DNA from: Methylococcaceae bacterium
GTDB lineage: Bacteria > Pseudomonadota > Gammaproteobacteria > Methylococcales > Methylomonadaceae
DNA: 40,129 nucleotides
Direction: 5' to 3'
NCBI GenBank assembly: GCA_030699345.1
Contig: JAUYMX010000301.1
Coordinates: 1 to 40,129, forward strand
Part shown: positions 17,892 through 26,589 of the stretch, one piece after another
How the letters are laid out: each line of letters begins with the position of its first letter
How positions within the stretch are numbered: position 1 is the first letter of the stretch
Notes under the pieces: generated by a model
Seen by the model: the letters and a program-made list of their open reading frames with translations, nothing else
What the model was told of the DNA's origin: nothing
Databases searched by the model: none
Made by a program: the position numbers and the translations under genes

Positions 17892-20198
17892 ATGAGATTT
17901 ACCGCTAACGCGTTGAAACTGTCACCAATCAAGCCAGCACTGTTAGCCGCTGTGTTACTGCTATTGATCTGGCTGGGTTTGGGTCTTACCCCTCAACCCC
18001 TGCTGGTTAACCGCGCCAACGGCTCTTATGCCGTTACCGACAACAACGGCCATTTGTTGCGGTTGAGCCTGACGTCTGATGAAAAATACCGGCTATGGAC
18101 GCCGCTGGTCGAGCTCCCGCAAACCTTACAAAATGCCACCTTGCATTACGAAGATCGCTGGTTTTATCAACATCCTGGCATCAATCCGGTAGCTTTGTGC
18201 CGAGCGGTTTTGAGCAGTCTGGTTCCCCATAATCGCTGGATGGGCGCATCGACATTAACTATGCAATTGGCCCGCCAGCGTTGGCGGCTGAAGACGGATA
18301 CCGTTACCGGCAAGCTGAAACAGATGGCTTATGCCTTGTGGCTGGAACGGCATTTCAGCAAAACCGAACTGTTGCAGGCCTATTTAAACCTTGCACCTTA
18401 CGGCGCCAACATTGAAGGCGCGGGCGCTGCCGCCTGGGTTTATTTTCACAAACCGGTGTCGGCGCTTAGCCAGGATGAAGCCCGCGCGCTGGCATTGATT
18501 CCACAAAATCCCAGTGCGCGGGCGCCGATGACTCCGGCGGCGTTGCAACGGCTGCGTCAGGCTTGGCGAACTGCCTACGGCGATGATCCGGGATTCGACA
18601 GACTTTGGTTTAGGTTGCGTAAAGATCTGCCGTTTCGAGCGCCGCATTTTTCCGAACGACTGCATGCGCTTCATCCAGACGCGGCAACGCTGCCTTCGAC
18701 GCTGGATACTACCGTTCAGGAATTAAGCGAAGAATTGCTGGCCGGATTTTTACGCCAGCATCATCTGCAAGGCGTTGTTAATGCCAGTGTGATGGTGGTG
18801 CATGCGCCGAGCATGTCTGTGTTGGGTTATGTGGGGTCTGCGGATTATTTCAATCGGGATATTCAAGGCTATGTTAACGGCTTGAAAGCCCCGCGTTCGC
18901 CCGGTTCCACGCTTAAACCTTTTATTTATGCGCAGGCCATTGCGCAAGGGTTGATTACGCCGGATACCCGCGTTAAGGATACGCCGTTGCGGATGGGCGA
19001 TTACCAGCCGGAGAATTTCGAACGCAATTTCTACGGGCCGTTGTCGGCGACCGATGCGTTGGTACGCAGTCGTAATATTCCGGCGATCAGTTTGTTGGCG
19101 CAACTGCAAAAACCGACTTTTCACCAGTTTTTACTACAACCGGGCATACCTATTCCTAAGCAAGCGGCCAATTACGGACTGAGCTTGGCGATAGGCAGTG
19201 CCGAGATTTCGATGGAAGATTTACTCAGGCTGTATGGCTTGCTGGCTAATAATGGCGAGTTGAAAGCGTTGCGCTGGTTAAACCAAACCGACCCATCACC
19301 GCAAGCGAATAAGCCGCTATTACTGCCGGAAGCGGCGTTTTTAGTGAGGGAAATGCTGGAAACCAATCCACGCCCGCAACGCAGTTTTGGCGGGCGTAGT
19401 TTCGGTCAACAGCAAGCGGTCGCCTGGAAAACCGGTACGTCTTCGGGCCTGAAGGATGCCTGGGCCATCGGCATCATGGGTGATCTAATGGTTGGCGTTT
19501 GGGCGGGTAATTTCGACGGCAGCCCCAATCGTCATTTAGTTGGTCGGGAATTGGTCGGCCCCTTGTTGTTTGGCGTTCTCGATGCCATCGCTATGGAACG
19601 TCCGATGGCCGACTCTGATGCAAAATCGCCCACCGGCCTAAAGCGTATAGAAATCTGCCCGTTATCCGGTCAGCCTGTTTCGCCCTGGTGTCCGCGTGGC
19701 AAAACCGGCTGGATTATTCCGGGCGTATCACCGATTAAAACCTGTACCCTCCACCGCCGGATCAGGATTAATCCGGCCAACGGTTTACGCCTGTGTCCGG
19801 ACGATCAACGCCAAGGCGAAACGCGGGTGGCAGAATTTTGGGACAGCGATGAATTAGAGTCTTTTCGCCAAGCCGGAGTGCGGCGCGACAATCCACCCGC
19901 CTTCGAGCGTTCATGTGACGATGCAACCGAAAGCAATGCCGCCGCCAATCCGCCCAAGATTGTCTCGCCGCAGGCGGGAGTGAGTTATCCGGTCAGGGCG
20001 GGGCAGCAAAACACCATAGAATTTAGCGCCATCTCTGCGGGCGGACGACATCGTTTATTTTGGTTTGTAGACGATGATTTTATCGGCGAAGGCACTACGG
20101 TATTTTGGCCCGGTAAACCCGGCCAGTTTGCAGTCGCGGTTATTGACGATCAGGGGCAGTCGGCCAGTGCCGCTTTTAAGGTGGTGCCGACCGATTAA
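17892..20198 (+). CDS. pbpC: Penicillin-binding protein 1C
   Basis: This 768-residue bifunctional peptidoglycan synthase has one N-terminal membrane segment (about 15-35). The glycosyltransferase 51 domain follows, with HYEDRWFYQHPGINPVAL and GASTLTMQLARQ. The transpeptidase domain has SPGSTLKPF with the active Ser339, SRN at 393-395 and KTGTSSGLKDAW with Lys513. The C-terminal 90 residues match the BiPBP_C domain typical of PBP1C. Length matches E. coli PbpC (770). PBP1C is usually encoded next to the YfhM macroglobulin and the two are thought to act together in repairing and guarding the wall after attack; here about 2.6 kb of accessory DNA separates them. Confidence 0.96.
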   Translation: MRFTANALKLSPIKPALLAAVLLLLIWLGLGLTPQPLLVNRANGSYAVTDNNGHLLRLSLTSDEKYRLWTPLVELPQTLQNATLHYEDRWFYQHPGINPVALCRAVLSSLVPHNRWMGASTLTMQLARQRWRLKTDTVTGKLKQMAYALWLERHFSKTELLQAYLNLAPYGANIEGAGAAAWVYFHKPVSALSQDEARALALIPQNPSARAPMTPAALQRLRQAWRTAYGDDPGFDRLWFRLRKDLPFRAPHFSERLHALHPDAATLPSTLDTTVQELSEELLAGFLRQHHLQGVVNASVMVVHAPSMSVLGYVGSADYFNRDIQGYVNGLKAPRSPGSTLKPFIYAQAIAQGLITPDTRVKDTPLRMGDYQPENFERNFYGPLSATDALVRSRNIPAISLLAQLQKPTFHQFLLQPGIPIPKQAANYGLSLAIGSAEISMEDLLRLYGLLANNGELKALRWLNQTDPSPQANKPLLLPEAAFLVREMLETNPRPQRSFGGRSFGQQQAVAWKTGTSSGLKDAWAIGIMGDLMVGVWAGNFDGSPNRHLVGRELVGPLLFGVLDAIAMERPMADSDAKSPTGLKRIEICPLSGQPVSPWCPRGKTGWIIPGVSPIKTCTLHRRIRINPANGLRLCPDDQRQGETRVAEFWDSDELESFRQAGVRRDNPPAFERSCDDATESNAAANPPKIVSPQAGVSYPVRAGQQNTIEFSAISAGGRHRLFWFVDDDFIGEGTTVFWPGKPGQFAVAVIDDQGQSASAAFKVVPTD

Positions 20199-20263
20199 TG
20201 GGTTGTGTTGATTACGGATTCCAACCCCCCTACCGTTAACTTCAAATCACCCCGATGTAATAC

Positions 20264-20319
20264 ATGTCTTAAAACATTAACTTGCCTGTCACTGAAATGT
20301 CTCAATCAACCAGTAATCT
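20264..20319 (+). promoter_or_regulatory. Pho-box-like array with -10 element
   Basis: Four 7-bp half-sites lie exactly 11 bp apart: ATGTCTT (20264), CATTAAC (20275), CTGTCAC (20286) and ATGTCTC (20297). The E. coli PhoB half-site is CTGTCAT with 4-bp spacers, giving the same 11-bp period. A -10-like TAATCT begins at 20314, exactly 10 bp after the last half-site. The transcript would carry the riboswitch-like leader at 20421 and the gene at 20658. Confidence 0.6.
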
Positions 20320-20420
20320 ACAGGCATTCAAAAAACCAAGCGGTTGATTGCTTTGGTCTTTAGTAAAAATGGTTCGGGGGGCGCGTTTTACCCCTGTGTT
20401 GTTATTTCAAAATCAGAACA

Positions 20421-20634
20421 GTGGCAAAAGCCAAACCTATCGTGAGGTAGGGACGGAAAACTTCGGGTCTTTATCGATGAAAAAGATCGATTAAAAAGGA
20501 GAGCCTCGAAAACCCTGCACTTCGATAAACTCAGTGCGAACGGTGTCTTATAAATAAGTTCCGTTCGTGGTGAGCTTGTCGAACCATGAACGGAGTGGGT
20601 TTTTCGAGGTTTCCAAAGATAGCCGGGTTGCCAC
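20421..20634 (+). promoter_or_regulatory. GEMM-I-like cyclic-di-GMP riboswitch, split by a repeat
   Basis: P1 is the perfect pair GTGGCAA (20421-20427) and TTGCCAC (20628-20634). Inside are GCCAAACC, a stem closed by a GTGA (GNRA) tetraloop, GGGACGGAAA, then TCTTT and AAAGA arms of P3 and GCCGGGTTGCC, the characteristic order of GEMM-I aptamers. A normal aptamer is about 85-95 nt; this one is 214 nt because about 140 nt, including a REP-like element, sits in the P3 loop. A ribosome-binding site follows within about 15 nt, suggesting translational control. Confidence 0.68.
20504..20609 (+). repeat. REP-like element inside the riboswitch P3 arm
   Basis: The ends CCTCGAAAACCC (20504-20515) and GGGTTTTTCGAGG (20597-20609) pair, and an inner palindrome CCGTTCGTGGTGAGC to CCATGAACGG lies inside. 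The same element occurs in reverse orientation at 8006-8244. Confidence 0.75.
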
Positions 20635-20657
20635 CTTATTAACGTAAGGACTTATTA

Positions 20658-21251
20658 ATGCAAGGAAATAACTGTATCAAATGTGGCTTGGTCTTGATGT
20701 TGCTATCAGTCGTCAATACTGGCAACGCTTCAAGTAAGGCATTTAACGAATCATCGTTTTTAATTGTTAATGAAAGCGTTGCTATTGATAGGTTTCAGTC
20801 CGGCTTTAATGCCGCAAATCAATTAAAGGCATCGTTAAGCTCGACAACCGGAAGCAGTATTTCAGCTGTGACGGGCAGTAAAAATGCATGGGCGATCCAA
20901 ACGAATTTATGGCTGCTTAACGCTAATAAACCGGCTGGTAATCCGCAAGCACTCATTGAACCCTTTGCCAATAGCGCCTTAGCTTTTAACACAGGATCGA
21001 CTTGGGATGCGATGGGTGAAAAGCAATGGCTGGCAGATTGGAGCGTTAGCGTCAGCAACATTATTAATACCTTAAGTGTTAGTGCGGTTACGGTGTCGGT
21101 TATTTCAATGCTTGGTTCATCAGAGATTCTCGCGGCTGTAGCTACTATCTCAGCTGTTCCGTTATCAACTTTAGTTTGGGTATTTCTTACCGGTTTAATG
21201 ATCTTGCTCGCCACTCGCCGCAAACATGCGGTGTTAGGGATAGTGGCGTAA
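20658..21251 (+). CDS. Small exported protein with degenerate VPLPA-CTERM tail
   Basis: The 197-residue product has a signal peptide (about 1-24) and ends in AVPLSTLVWVFLTGLMILLA followed by TRRKH. This is a membrane segment and basic tail like those of VPLPA/PEP-CTERM sorted proteins, but with VPLST in place of VPLPA. The middle is low in recognisable features, rich in Ser, Asn and Ala. It resembles the gene at 21985 in overall plan and in its promoter and leader. Exosortase-type processing is uncertain because the motif is altered. TAAGGA precedes the ATG. I do not know a function. Confidence 0.6.
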   Translation: MQGNNCIKCGLVLMLLSVVNTGNASSKAFNESSFLIVNESVAIDRFQSGFNAANQLKASLSSTTGSSISAVTGSKNAWAIQTNLWLLNANKPAGNPQALIEPFANSALAFNTGSTWDAMGEKQWLADWSVSVSNIINTLSVSAVTVSVISMLGSSEILAAVATISAVPLSTLVWVFLTGLMILLATRRKHAVLGIVA

Positions 21252-21309
21252 TAACTGATTGGATTGTCTTGATGTATTCGAAATTGCTAACGAACTTCTT
21301 CAGGCAATG

Positions 21310-21386
21310 GTAGGGGCGGGCCTTGCCTGCGAACAATAAAATCTAAATTGCCGTATTGGATAATCGCGGGCAAGGCCCGCTCCTAC
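21310..21386. repeat. 22-bp inverted repeat hairpin
   Basis: GTAGGGGCGGGCCTTGCCTG (from 21310) pairs with CAGGCAAGGCCCGCTCCTAC-like sequence at 21365-21386, with few mismatches and a 33-nt loop. It belongs to the same general class of intergenic palindromes as 21440-21484. Confidence 0.75.
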
Positions 21387-21439
21387 TGGGTTTTCAATAA
21401 GCATGAGTAGACCGCCAAGGATGAAATGACGGTTAGGAT

Positions 21440-21484
21440 GTAGGTGCGGATTTATCCGCACTGGGCGAATAAATTCGCCCCTAC
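21440..21484. repeat. 45-bp REP-like palindrome
   Basis: GTAGGTGCGGATTTATCCGC is followed by GGGCGAATAAATTCGCCC and CTAC. It has the same double-hairpin design as 8275-8319. Confidence 0.8.
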
Positions 21485-21606
21485 ATTATCGCCTTATTCG
21501 ACAGCACGCTTAGGCAGCTCGGCCTGCAACAGCGCAGGTTTGGGCTGGAATTATTAGGGCGAGCAGCGTCCGTCGTTGGTTAATGAAGATGCTGATTATG
21601 TAATAC

Positions 21607-21635
21607 ATGTCATCAAACTGTAACCAAGCTGTCAC
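21607..21635 (+). promoter_or_regulatory. Pho-box-like array
   Basis: ATGTCAT (21607), CTGTAAC (21618) and CTGTCAC (21629) are three half-sites at an exact 11-bp period with 4-bp spacers, closer to the CTGTCAT consensus than the array at 20264. A fourth weak site would be at 21640, and AATAAT at 21658 is then a -10 candidate at about 11 bp. Confidence 0.65.
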
Positions 21636-21851
21636 CGAAACAACACAACAACTCTGGAATAATTCGCACCAAGTTGAGGGCGGCTGAATAGGGTTATGAC
21701 TTAACGAATTGGATGTAACTAGGGAACAAGGATGGCACGAATAGGGAGTGGGCTTTGGAAGATAGTAGGGAGTAAGTCGGGGTAAAAAAAATGGTAGCGG
21801 GGGCGTAGGCGGCAGTGTTTATCTGTTAGATGGTGTCGGGCAGAATTATAA

Positions 21852-21936
21852 GTGTGTAAAAGCCAAACCTGTTGTGAGGCGGGGACGGAAAGTTACAGGT
21901 CTTGATAGATAACACTCAAGACGGCTGGGCCATCAC
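21852..21936 (+). promoter_or_regulatory. GEMM-I-like cyclic-di-GMP riboswitch
   Basis: Core elements are GCCAAACC, a stem with GTGA tetraloop, GGGACGGAAA, a 7-bp P3 (GTCTTGA and TCAAGAC) and GGCTGGGCC. P1 is weaker than in the copy at 20421: GTGTG (21852-21856) can pair with CATCAC (21931-21936) with one bulge. Size (85 nt) is normal for the class. The VPLPA-CTERM gene starts 49 nt later. Confidence 0.65.
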
Positions 21937-21984
21937 CTTGTGTAAATAATACTTTTTATTTTTTAAACATAAGGCATTAAATCA

Positions 21985-22770
21985 ATGAAACAATTTTCTA
22001 AATCTTTATTAGCAGTTGCTTTGTTAGCGGCTACAACTGGCGCGGCTAACGCAAGTATTAATACTAGCAGCGCCACAGCCGCAGAAGCCTATCTGTCTGT
22101 CTATGATTCGAGTCAAAAATTAACTTTTACCCTGGATTTGGGGTTGGCTATGGGCGATCTGACTGACAATATCAGCAACGCTGACTTTAGCAGAACATAC
22201 GATTTATCTAGTAATGCAATGTGGAATTCTTTTTCCAGTAATTTGAACACAGCAACAACCGTTTATGGTGTTGTTGTTGGTTTTGGTACTAAGGTGTTGG
22301 CAACTGGTCCCGCTGTCAGTGTGCCCAAATTCAGTACGGTTGCAACTGCTTCAGGAGCTGCAACTGCTATCAAAAATCATGCATCTGCAATTAACAGCGG
22401 CGCAGGGGTTGATAATCCTGGCGTAGCTAATATCGTAGCCAACCAGTTGAGTTCATTAGTTGCCGATGGCGATACTGCAAATACTGGGCAACATAATCAA
22501 AATAACCCATTTAGCACTCTTTTTGGAACTAAAAGTGATGCTGCTGCCAATCTTATTTATGGCAAGGACTATCAAGATCTGGGCATAAATAATTTTTGGT
22601 TATACAACTCAAATGCAGGCACTCAAGCATTTGCAACTCAATGGAATTTGGTAGGCAGCGAACTAAGTTTAAAAGTAGCAGCAGTGCCATTGCCTGCTGC
22701 GGTTTGGATGTTTGGCGCCGGTTTGATGGGCGTATTAGGTCTTACTCGTCGTAAAAACGCTGCTGTTTAA
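21985..22770 (+). CDS. VPLPA-CTERM sorted exported protein
   Basis: This 261-residue protein has a signal peptide ending near GAANA and a C-terminal VPLPAAVWMFGAGLMGVLGL segment followed by TRRKN. That is the VPLPA-CTERM sorting signal: motif, membrane helix, basic tail. Exosortase-family enzymes cut such proteins at the cell surface in species that make extracellular matrix; no exosortase gene is in this window. The body (about 25-230) is Ser/Thr/Asn/Ala-rich without recognisable domains. It follows a Pho-box-like array and a GEMM-like leader, and the PstS-like gene starts 77 bp downstream and is probably cotranscribed. Confidence 0.8.
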   Translation: MKQFSKSLLAVALLAATTGAANASINTSSATAAEAYLSVYDSSQKLTFTLDLGLAMGDLTDNISNADFSRTYDLSSNAMWNSFSSNLNTATTVYGVVVGFGTKVLATGPAVSVPKFSTVATASGAATAIKNHASAINSGAGVDNPGVANIVANQLSSLVADGDTANTGQHNQNNPFSTLFGTKSDAAANLIYGKDYQDLGINNFWLYNSNAGTQAFATQWNLVGSELSLKVAAVPLPAAVWMFGAGLMGVLGLTRRKNAAV

Positions 22771-22846
22771 GCGTTGAACTTAGGAGGGGTGTTTTAGCAT
22801 TCCCATTCCCTCCGCTTTATTTAACTGATTCCAAGTGAGAAATCCA

Positions 22847-24493
22847 ATGAAAAAATTAGTTTTAGGCGCAGCCATCGCTGCGGCGTTAACAGCCACGGCT
22901 GCTCAAGCGGCAATTTCCGTTGATGCCAATGGCGTGCCAGTTATTAACCCAGCTGATACCAACATTTTGTATTTATCTGGTGCTTCTGCCGCAGAAAAAT
23001 TCATCGAAAAAGTAATCACCGATACGTCAGTGCCTGCGGTTGATAAAATTTGCGACACTTCTAAAAAGATGTATAAGTTTCAAGATCCCGGTGCGATATC
23101 GCAATATGCCTATTTGTGCGAAAGAGCCACGACTAACCCTGCCGTACCTAGCAATAAAGCCAATATTCTGATCTATAAACGCAGTGCCGGTGGTTCTGCG
23201 TTTGGTGTTAGCCCAATTGTGGCTGAAGCTAATGGTAATACAGCGGCTGCAACGATTGAATTTTTGAAAATCAGCTCTGCATGTACAGTGACTACTCCTG
23301 CTCTCGCGGGTGCATTAACTAAAATTAGCTGCGCTTACGATCCTGCCGATGCAACTAAACATGTAGTGCATATTCCTGATTTCGGTATCTCTGACGTCGA
23401 TCCTGGTCAGTTCAGCGGTAACAATGCACCGATTGATTCGTCAACCGGCTCTCCTTATGAGAATGTAACGATTGATGATGTCGCGAAATTGACGGTAAAA
23501 AGTGCTTCTGCGCTGACCTTTGGCGTGCCTGTCACCAAAAACTTGTATTTTGCGTTGCAAGCGGCACAAAAATCCACAGGCGCAGTGCCTGCTACTTGTG
23601 TAGTGGGTGATGAAACTGAAGCCTGTATGCCTAGCTTGAGTTCTGCGCAAGTGGCTTCTATTCATGCTGGTGCCATTGTTAATTGGAACCAATTAAAAGT
23701 CGGTACGGTTGGTTTGTATGACTGGGTGAATACCCCTGCAAACGGCGCTAGCGCTTATGCACCAGGTGCGCCTTATTTGCATACTTGCCGTCGTGAAAAC
23801 GGTTCCGGTACGCAAGCCCAATCCAATATTAAGTTCTTAGCTGATCCTTGTACTGCAGCCGCCGCCGGAACTCAGCCAGCAGGTGATGTTGGTGCCCTGG
23901 GATTGGGTGAAGGTGAGGGCTATCCAATGATTCACGAAAACAACAGTTCAGGTAACGTGGATCTTTGTTTGAATGAATTGCAAGATGGTACTAACGCTCC
24001 AAATGCTTTTGAAAATACTTACGGTGTCCGTTGGGCAGTCGGTATTCAGTCATTGGAAAAATCAACAGCAGCAGCTACTAAATACCGCTTTGTTAAATTG
24101 GACGGTGTCGCACCTACTTTGGCTAATGTGGTTAAAGGTAAATACCGCGATTGGGCAGAAAACACTTTCCAATACGGCAACACGCATGTCTTTTCTAGTA
24201 ACAGCACTGAAAACACAGCCTTGAAAGCCTTGACTAATGCGATTATTAAATCATCTGGCGCACCAGAAGTAATGGCCGCGTTGAACAATGGCTTTTCTCA
24301 TACTTTTACAACTGCTAAAGGCGCTTATTTGGCAGTACCTACCAACTATGATCCACAACCAAATGGTGCTTTCTTGTCTACAAGACCGGTGAATCCATTC
24401 AGCCATGCAACGTCTGCTGTATCGGTTGATAACTGTCGCGTACCTTCCATTTATAACAATGGTGCAATCGGTTCAGGTGACACTGGCTTGTAA
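22847..24493 (+). CDS. Secreted PstS-like (type 2 periplasmic-binding fold) protein
   Basis: The 548-residue product begins with a clear signal peptide (MKKLVLGAAIAAALTATAAQ, then AAISVDANG) and has no lipobox. Segments such as NILYLSGASAAEKFIE near the start, KRSAGGSAFGVSPI, IHAGAIVNWNQLK and CRRENGSGTQAQSN resemble PstS-type phosphate-binding proteins, whose ligand loops contain comparable GAS/GSGT patches. Several Cys pairs suggest disulfides and an extracytoplasmic place. No PstABC genes are near, so it is probably not part of an ABC importer; secreted PstS-like (DING-type) proteins bind phosphate or act as phosphatases. I chose the ATG at 22847 over a GTG four codons upstream. A terminator follows. 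Confidence 0.6.
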   Translation: MKKLVLGAAIAAALTATAAQAAISVDANGVPVINPADTNILYLSGASAAEKFIEKVITDTSVPAVDKICDTSKKMYKFQDPGAISQYAYLCERATTNPAVPSNKANILIYKRSAGGSAFGVSPIVAEANGNTAAATIEFLKISSACTVTTPALAGALTKISCAYDPADATKHVVHIPDFGISDVDPGQFSGNNAPIDSSTGSPYENVTIDDVAKLTVKSASALTFGVPVTKNLYFALQAAQKSTGAVPATCVVGDETEACMPSLSSAQVASIHAGAIVNWNQLKVGTVGLYDWVNTPANGASAYAPGAPYLHTCRRENGSGTQAQSNIKFLADPCTAAAAGTQPAGDVGALGLGEGEGYPMIHENNSSGNVDLCLNELQDGTNAPNAFENTYGVRWAVGIQSLEKSTAAATKYRFVKLDGVAPTLANVVKGKYRDWAENTFQYGNTHVFSSNSTENTALKALTNAIIKSSGAPEVMAALNNGFSHTFTTAKGAYLAVPTNYDPQPNGAFLSTRPVNPFSHATSAVSVDNCRVPSIYNNGAIGSGDTGL

Positions 24494-24547
24494 GTTTAGC
24501 TAAGCCGGGGCAATCCCGGTTTGAGTCAAGGATGACTCAAAATGAAT

Positions 24548-24577
24548 AAAACCAGCCGTTTTAGGACGGCTGGTTTT
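24548..24577 (+). terminator. Rho-independent terminator
   Basis: A 12-bp perfect stem AAAACCAGCCGT / ACGGCTGGTTTT (24548-24559, 24566-24577) with a 6-nt loop ends the VPLPA and PstS-like transcription unit. A smaller TTGAGTC / GACTCAA hairpin precedes it at 24521-24540. Confidence 0.92.
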
Positions 24578-24599
24578 CTGCGTTGGAGCTAAGCAAGAT

Positions 24600-24704
24600 G
24601 TAGGTGCGAATTTATTCGCACTAAGCAAGGACGTAGGGTGGATAAGCGCAGCGCATCCACCGATAGACTACGACTTGTGGATGCGCTGCGCTTATCCACC
24701 CTAC
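24600..24704. repeat. REP half plus perfect 28-bp inverted repeat
   Basis: 24600-24620 is a single arm of the GTAGGTGCGAATTTATTCGC family. 24633-24660 and 24677-24704 form a perfect 28-bp inverted repeat with a 16-nt loop, related in sequence (GGGTGGATAAGCG, GCATCCAC) to the tandem repeats at 26590-26911. Confidence 0.85.
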
Positions 24705-24761
24705 AACTGGTCTCTGTGCTCAGGCCGGTAATTGTTAATGCAACCGGCAATAAATAAGCGA

Positions 24762-24806
24762 ACGTAACCCCGTTGTCACAATAGCTTAACGTAAGCTCAA
24801 TAAAAT
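24762..24806 (+). promoter_or_regulatory. Pho-box-like array with -10 element
   Basis: ACGTAAC (24762), TTGTCAC (24773) and GCTTAAC (24784) lie at an exact 11-bp period. TAAAAT at 24801-24806 is a good -10 element, exactly 10 bp after the last half-site. The TpsB gene starts 56 bp downstream. Confidence 0.6.
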
Positions 24807-24861
24807 GACGGACTAGCGGTTTTCAAAGGGAAAACCGGCACACACAGACAAAATAGATGTC

Positions 24862-26526
24862 ATGCAGTTAAAAAGAATTAAGACGGGCCTGCCTTTAATT
24901 TGGCTGGTCTGCTGTGCTTTTACAGTGGTGGGTAATGCGTTCGCCGAACAGGCTGCGCAGTCTGCCCCAGCTAATGTAGAAGCTGCACAAGATGCTTCGG
25001 CTGAACAGCAAGCTGCGCCCGAGCAACCGGCTACTTTCGATTTGTTGGAATTACGAGTCAAGGGCAATAACCTGATCGACAAAAAACAGTTGGAGCGGAC
25101 TATTTATCCATTTTTGGGGCTAAAGAAAAGCGTCGACAATGTTGAGGCTGCGCGTGCGACATTAGAAGAGCTCTATAAGACACAAGGCTATCAAACCGTT
25201 TCCGTGGATATTCCTGAACAGGATGTTAAAAACGGCATCGTTTATTTACAGGTAGTCGAAGGCAAAATTTCTAAATTACGAGTGAAAGATGCCCGTTATT
25301 TCTCGCTGGGCAAAATCAAGGCGGCCGTGCCGGAGTTGGCGGAAGGTAATGTGCCTAACTTCCCGAAAATGCAGAAACAATTGGCAGAACTGGGCATTGA
25401 GAGCCCAGATCGGCAAATTCAGCCGGTATTGCGGGCAGGGGACACGCCAGGAACGCTGGAAGTTGATTTAAAGGTCAAAGACGAATTGCCATTGCATGGC
25501 AAGGTTGAACTCAACGGCCGTAATACCTCGACGACCAGTCGTTTGCGTTTGGTGTCGTCATTACGTTACGAAAATCTCTGGCAGGCCATGCACAGTGCTT
25601 CGTTGATGTACCAGGTTTCACCGGAAAACAGCGCTGAAGTTGATGTTTGGGCGGGGACTTATGCCTTGCCGTTGTTTAGTAGCGATGCACGACTGGCATT
25701 TTATGGGGTGAGTTCATCGTCAAGTGCCCAGATTGCCAGTGCCGGGGCATTGTCGGTGATTGGTATCGGTAATATTTATGGACTTAGATTAGTGAAGCCG
25801 TTGACGCCGATAAATGACTATTTTCACAGCGCTACCTTGGGTGTCGATTACAAAGACTTTCAAGAAGACGTCAACCTGATCGGTGCCGACAATATCAAAA
25901 CCCCCATCAGCTATTTACCGTTCATGGCTCAGTACAGCGGCAGTTTACGGACTAAAGAGTCAGAAACGACATTCGATGTAGGCGCACATTTTTCGTTCCG
26001 TGGACTGCTGAACGATCAAAAGCAATTCGAAGATAAACGCTTTCTGGCCAAAGCCAATTATTTGTACCTGACCGGCGATCTTAGGTTTCAGCATGAATTG
26101 CCGTTTGGCATGGAAGCGGTCAGCCGTGTTGCCGGGCAGGTTTCTGATACGCCGCTAATCAGTAATGAACAATTTTCGATGGGTGGCGCTGAAAGTGTGC
26201 GTGGGTATTTTGAAACACAGTCATTAGCTGATGATGCCTTGTTCGGTTCTTTAGAGCTGCATTCGCCGCATTTAGGTGCCGCTGATTGGGATTATCTTAA
26301 TAATTTGAAATTGTTAACGTTTGTGGACGTGGCTAAAGGCTGGGTTAAAAACCCGCTGCCGGGTAATTCTTCAGGCGATTTTATTAGTAGCGCGGGGATA
26401 GGGATGAACTTTCAGATGTGGAAACATCTGAGTGGTGTATTGAATGTCGGGTTTCCTTTTAACGCATTAGGCCCGGTAAAAAGCGGCGATCCCCGACTGC
26501 ATTTTAATATTGCTACTGATTTTTAA
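24862..26526 (+). CDS. Two-partner secretion outer-membrane transporter (TpsB, ShlB/FhaC family)
   Basis: The 554-residue protein has a signal peptide (about 1-29), an Ala/Gln/Glu-rich linker (about 30-58), then POTRA domains (LLELRVKGNNLIDKKQLERT, YKTQGYQTVSVDIPEQDV, IVYLQVVEGKISKLRV). A 16-strand barrel follows and ends in Phe (IATDF), as outer-membrane barrels do. SMGGAESVRGYF with Arg447 is the VRGY motif of barrel strand loop L6 in this family. TpsB proteins recognise the TPS domain of their partner and pass it unfolded across the outer membrane. The partner is evidently the giant protein downstream. It resembles PdtB of P. aeruginosa in neighbourhood. Confidence 0.93.
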   Translation: MQLKRIKTGLPLIWLVCCAFTVVGNAFAEQAAQSAPANVEAAQDASAEQQAAPEQPATFDLLELRVKGNNLIDKKQLERTIYPFLGLKKSVDNVEAARATLEELYKTQGYQTVSVDIPEQDVKNGIVYLQVVEGKISKLRVKDARYFSLGKIKAAVPELAEGNVPNFPKMQKQLAELGIESPDRQIQPVLRAGDTPGTLEVDLKVKDELPLHGKVELNGRNTSTTSRLRLVSSLRYENLWQAMHSASLMYQVSPENSAEVDVWAGTYALPLFSSDARLAFYGVSSSSSAQIASAGALSVIGIGNIYGLRLVKPLTPINDYFHSATLGVDYKDFQEDVNLIGADNIKTPISYLPFMAQYSGSLRTKESETTFDVGAHFSFRGLLNDQKQFEDKRFLAKANYLYLTGDLRFQHELPFGMEAVSRVAGQVSDTPLISNEQFSMGGAESVRGYFETQSLADDALFGSLELHSPHLGAADWDYLNNLKLLTFVDVAKGWVKNPLPGNSSGDFISSAGIGMNFQMWKHLSGVLNVGFPFNALGPVKSGDPRLHFNIATDF

Positions 26527-26589
26527 GTTTGAAAGGCCCGCTTCTACGGGCTGGATAAAGATTTTTGGTAACTATTCAGTTTCTTGATT

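Larger units (their letters stand above)
21252..21984. other. Intergenic region with palindromes, Pho-box-like array and riboswitch-like leader
   Basis: No coding frame. Two REP-like palindromes occupy 21310-21484, the Pho-box-like array is at 21607-21635 and the GEMM-like leader at 21852-21936. I see nothing clear in 21485-21600 or 21665-21850. The sequence TGTAATACATGTC occurs here at 21599-21611 and also at 20256-20268, so the two upstream regions are related. Confidence 0.7.
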
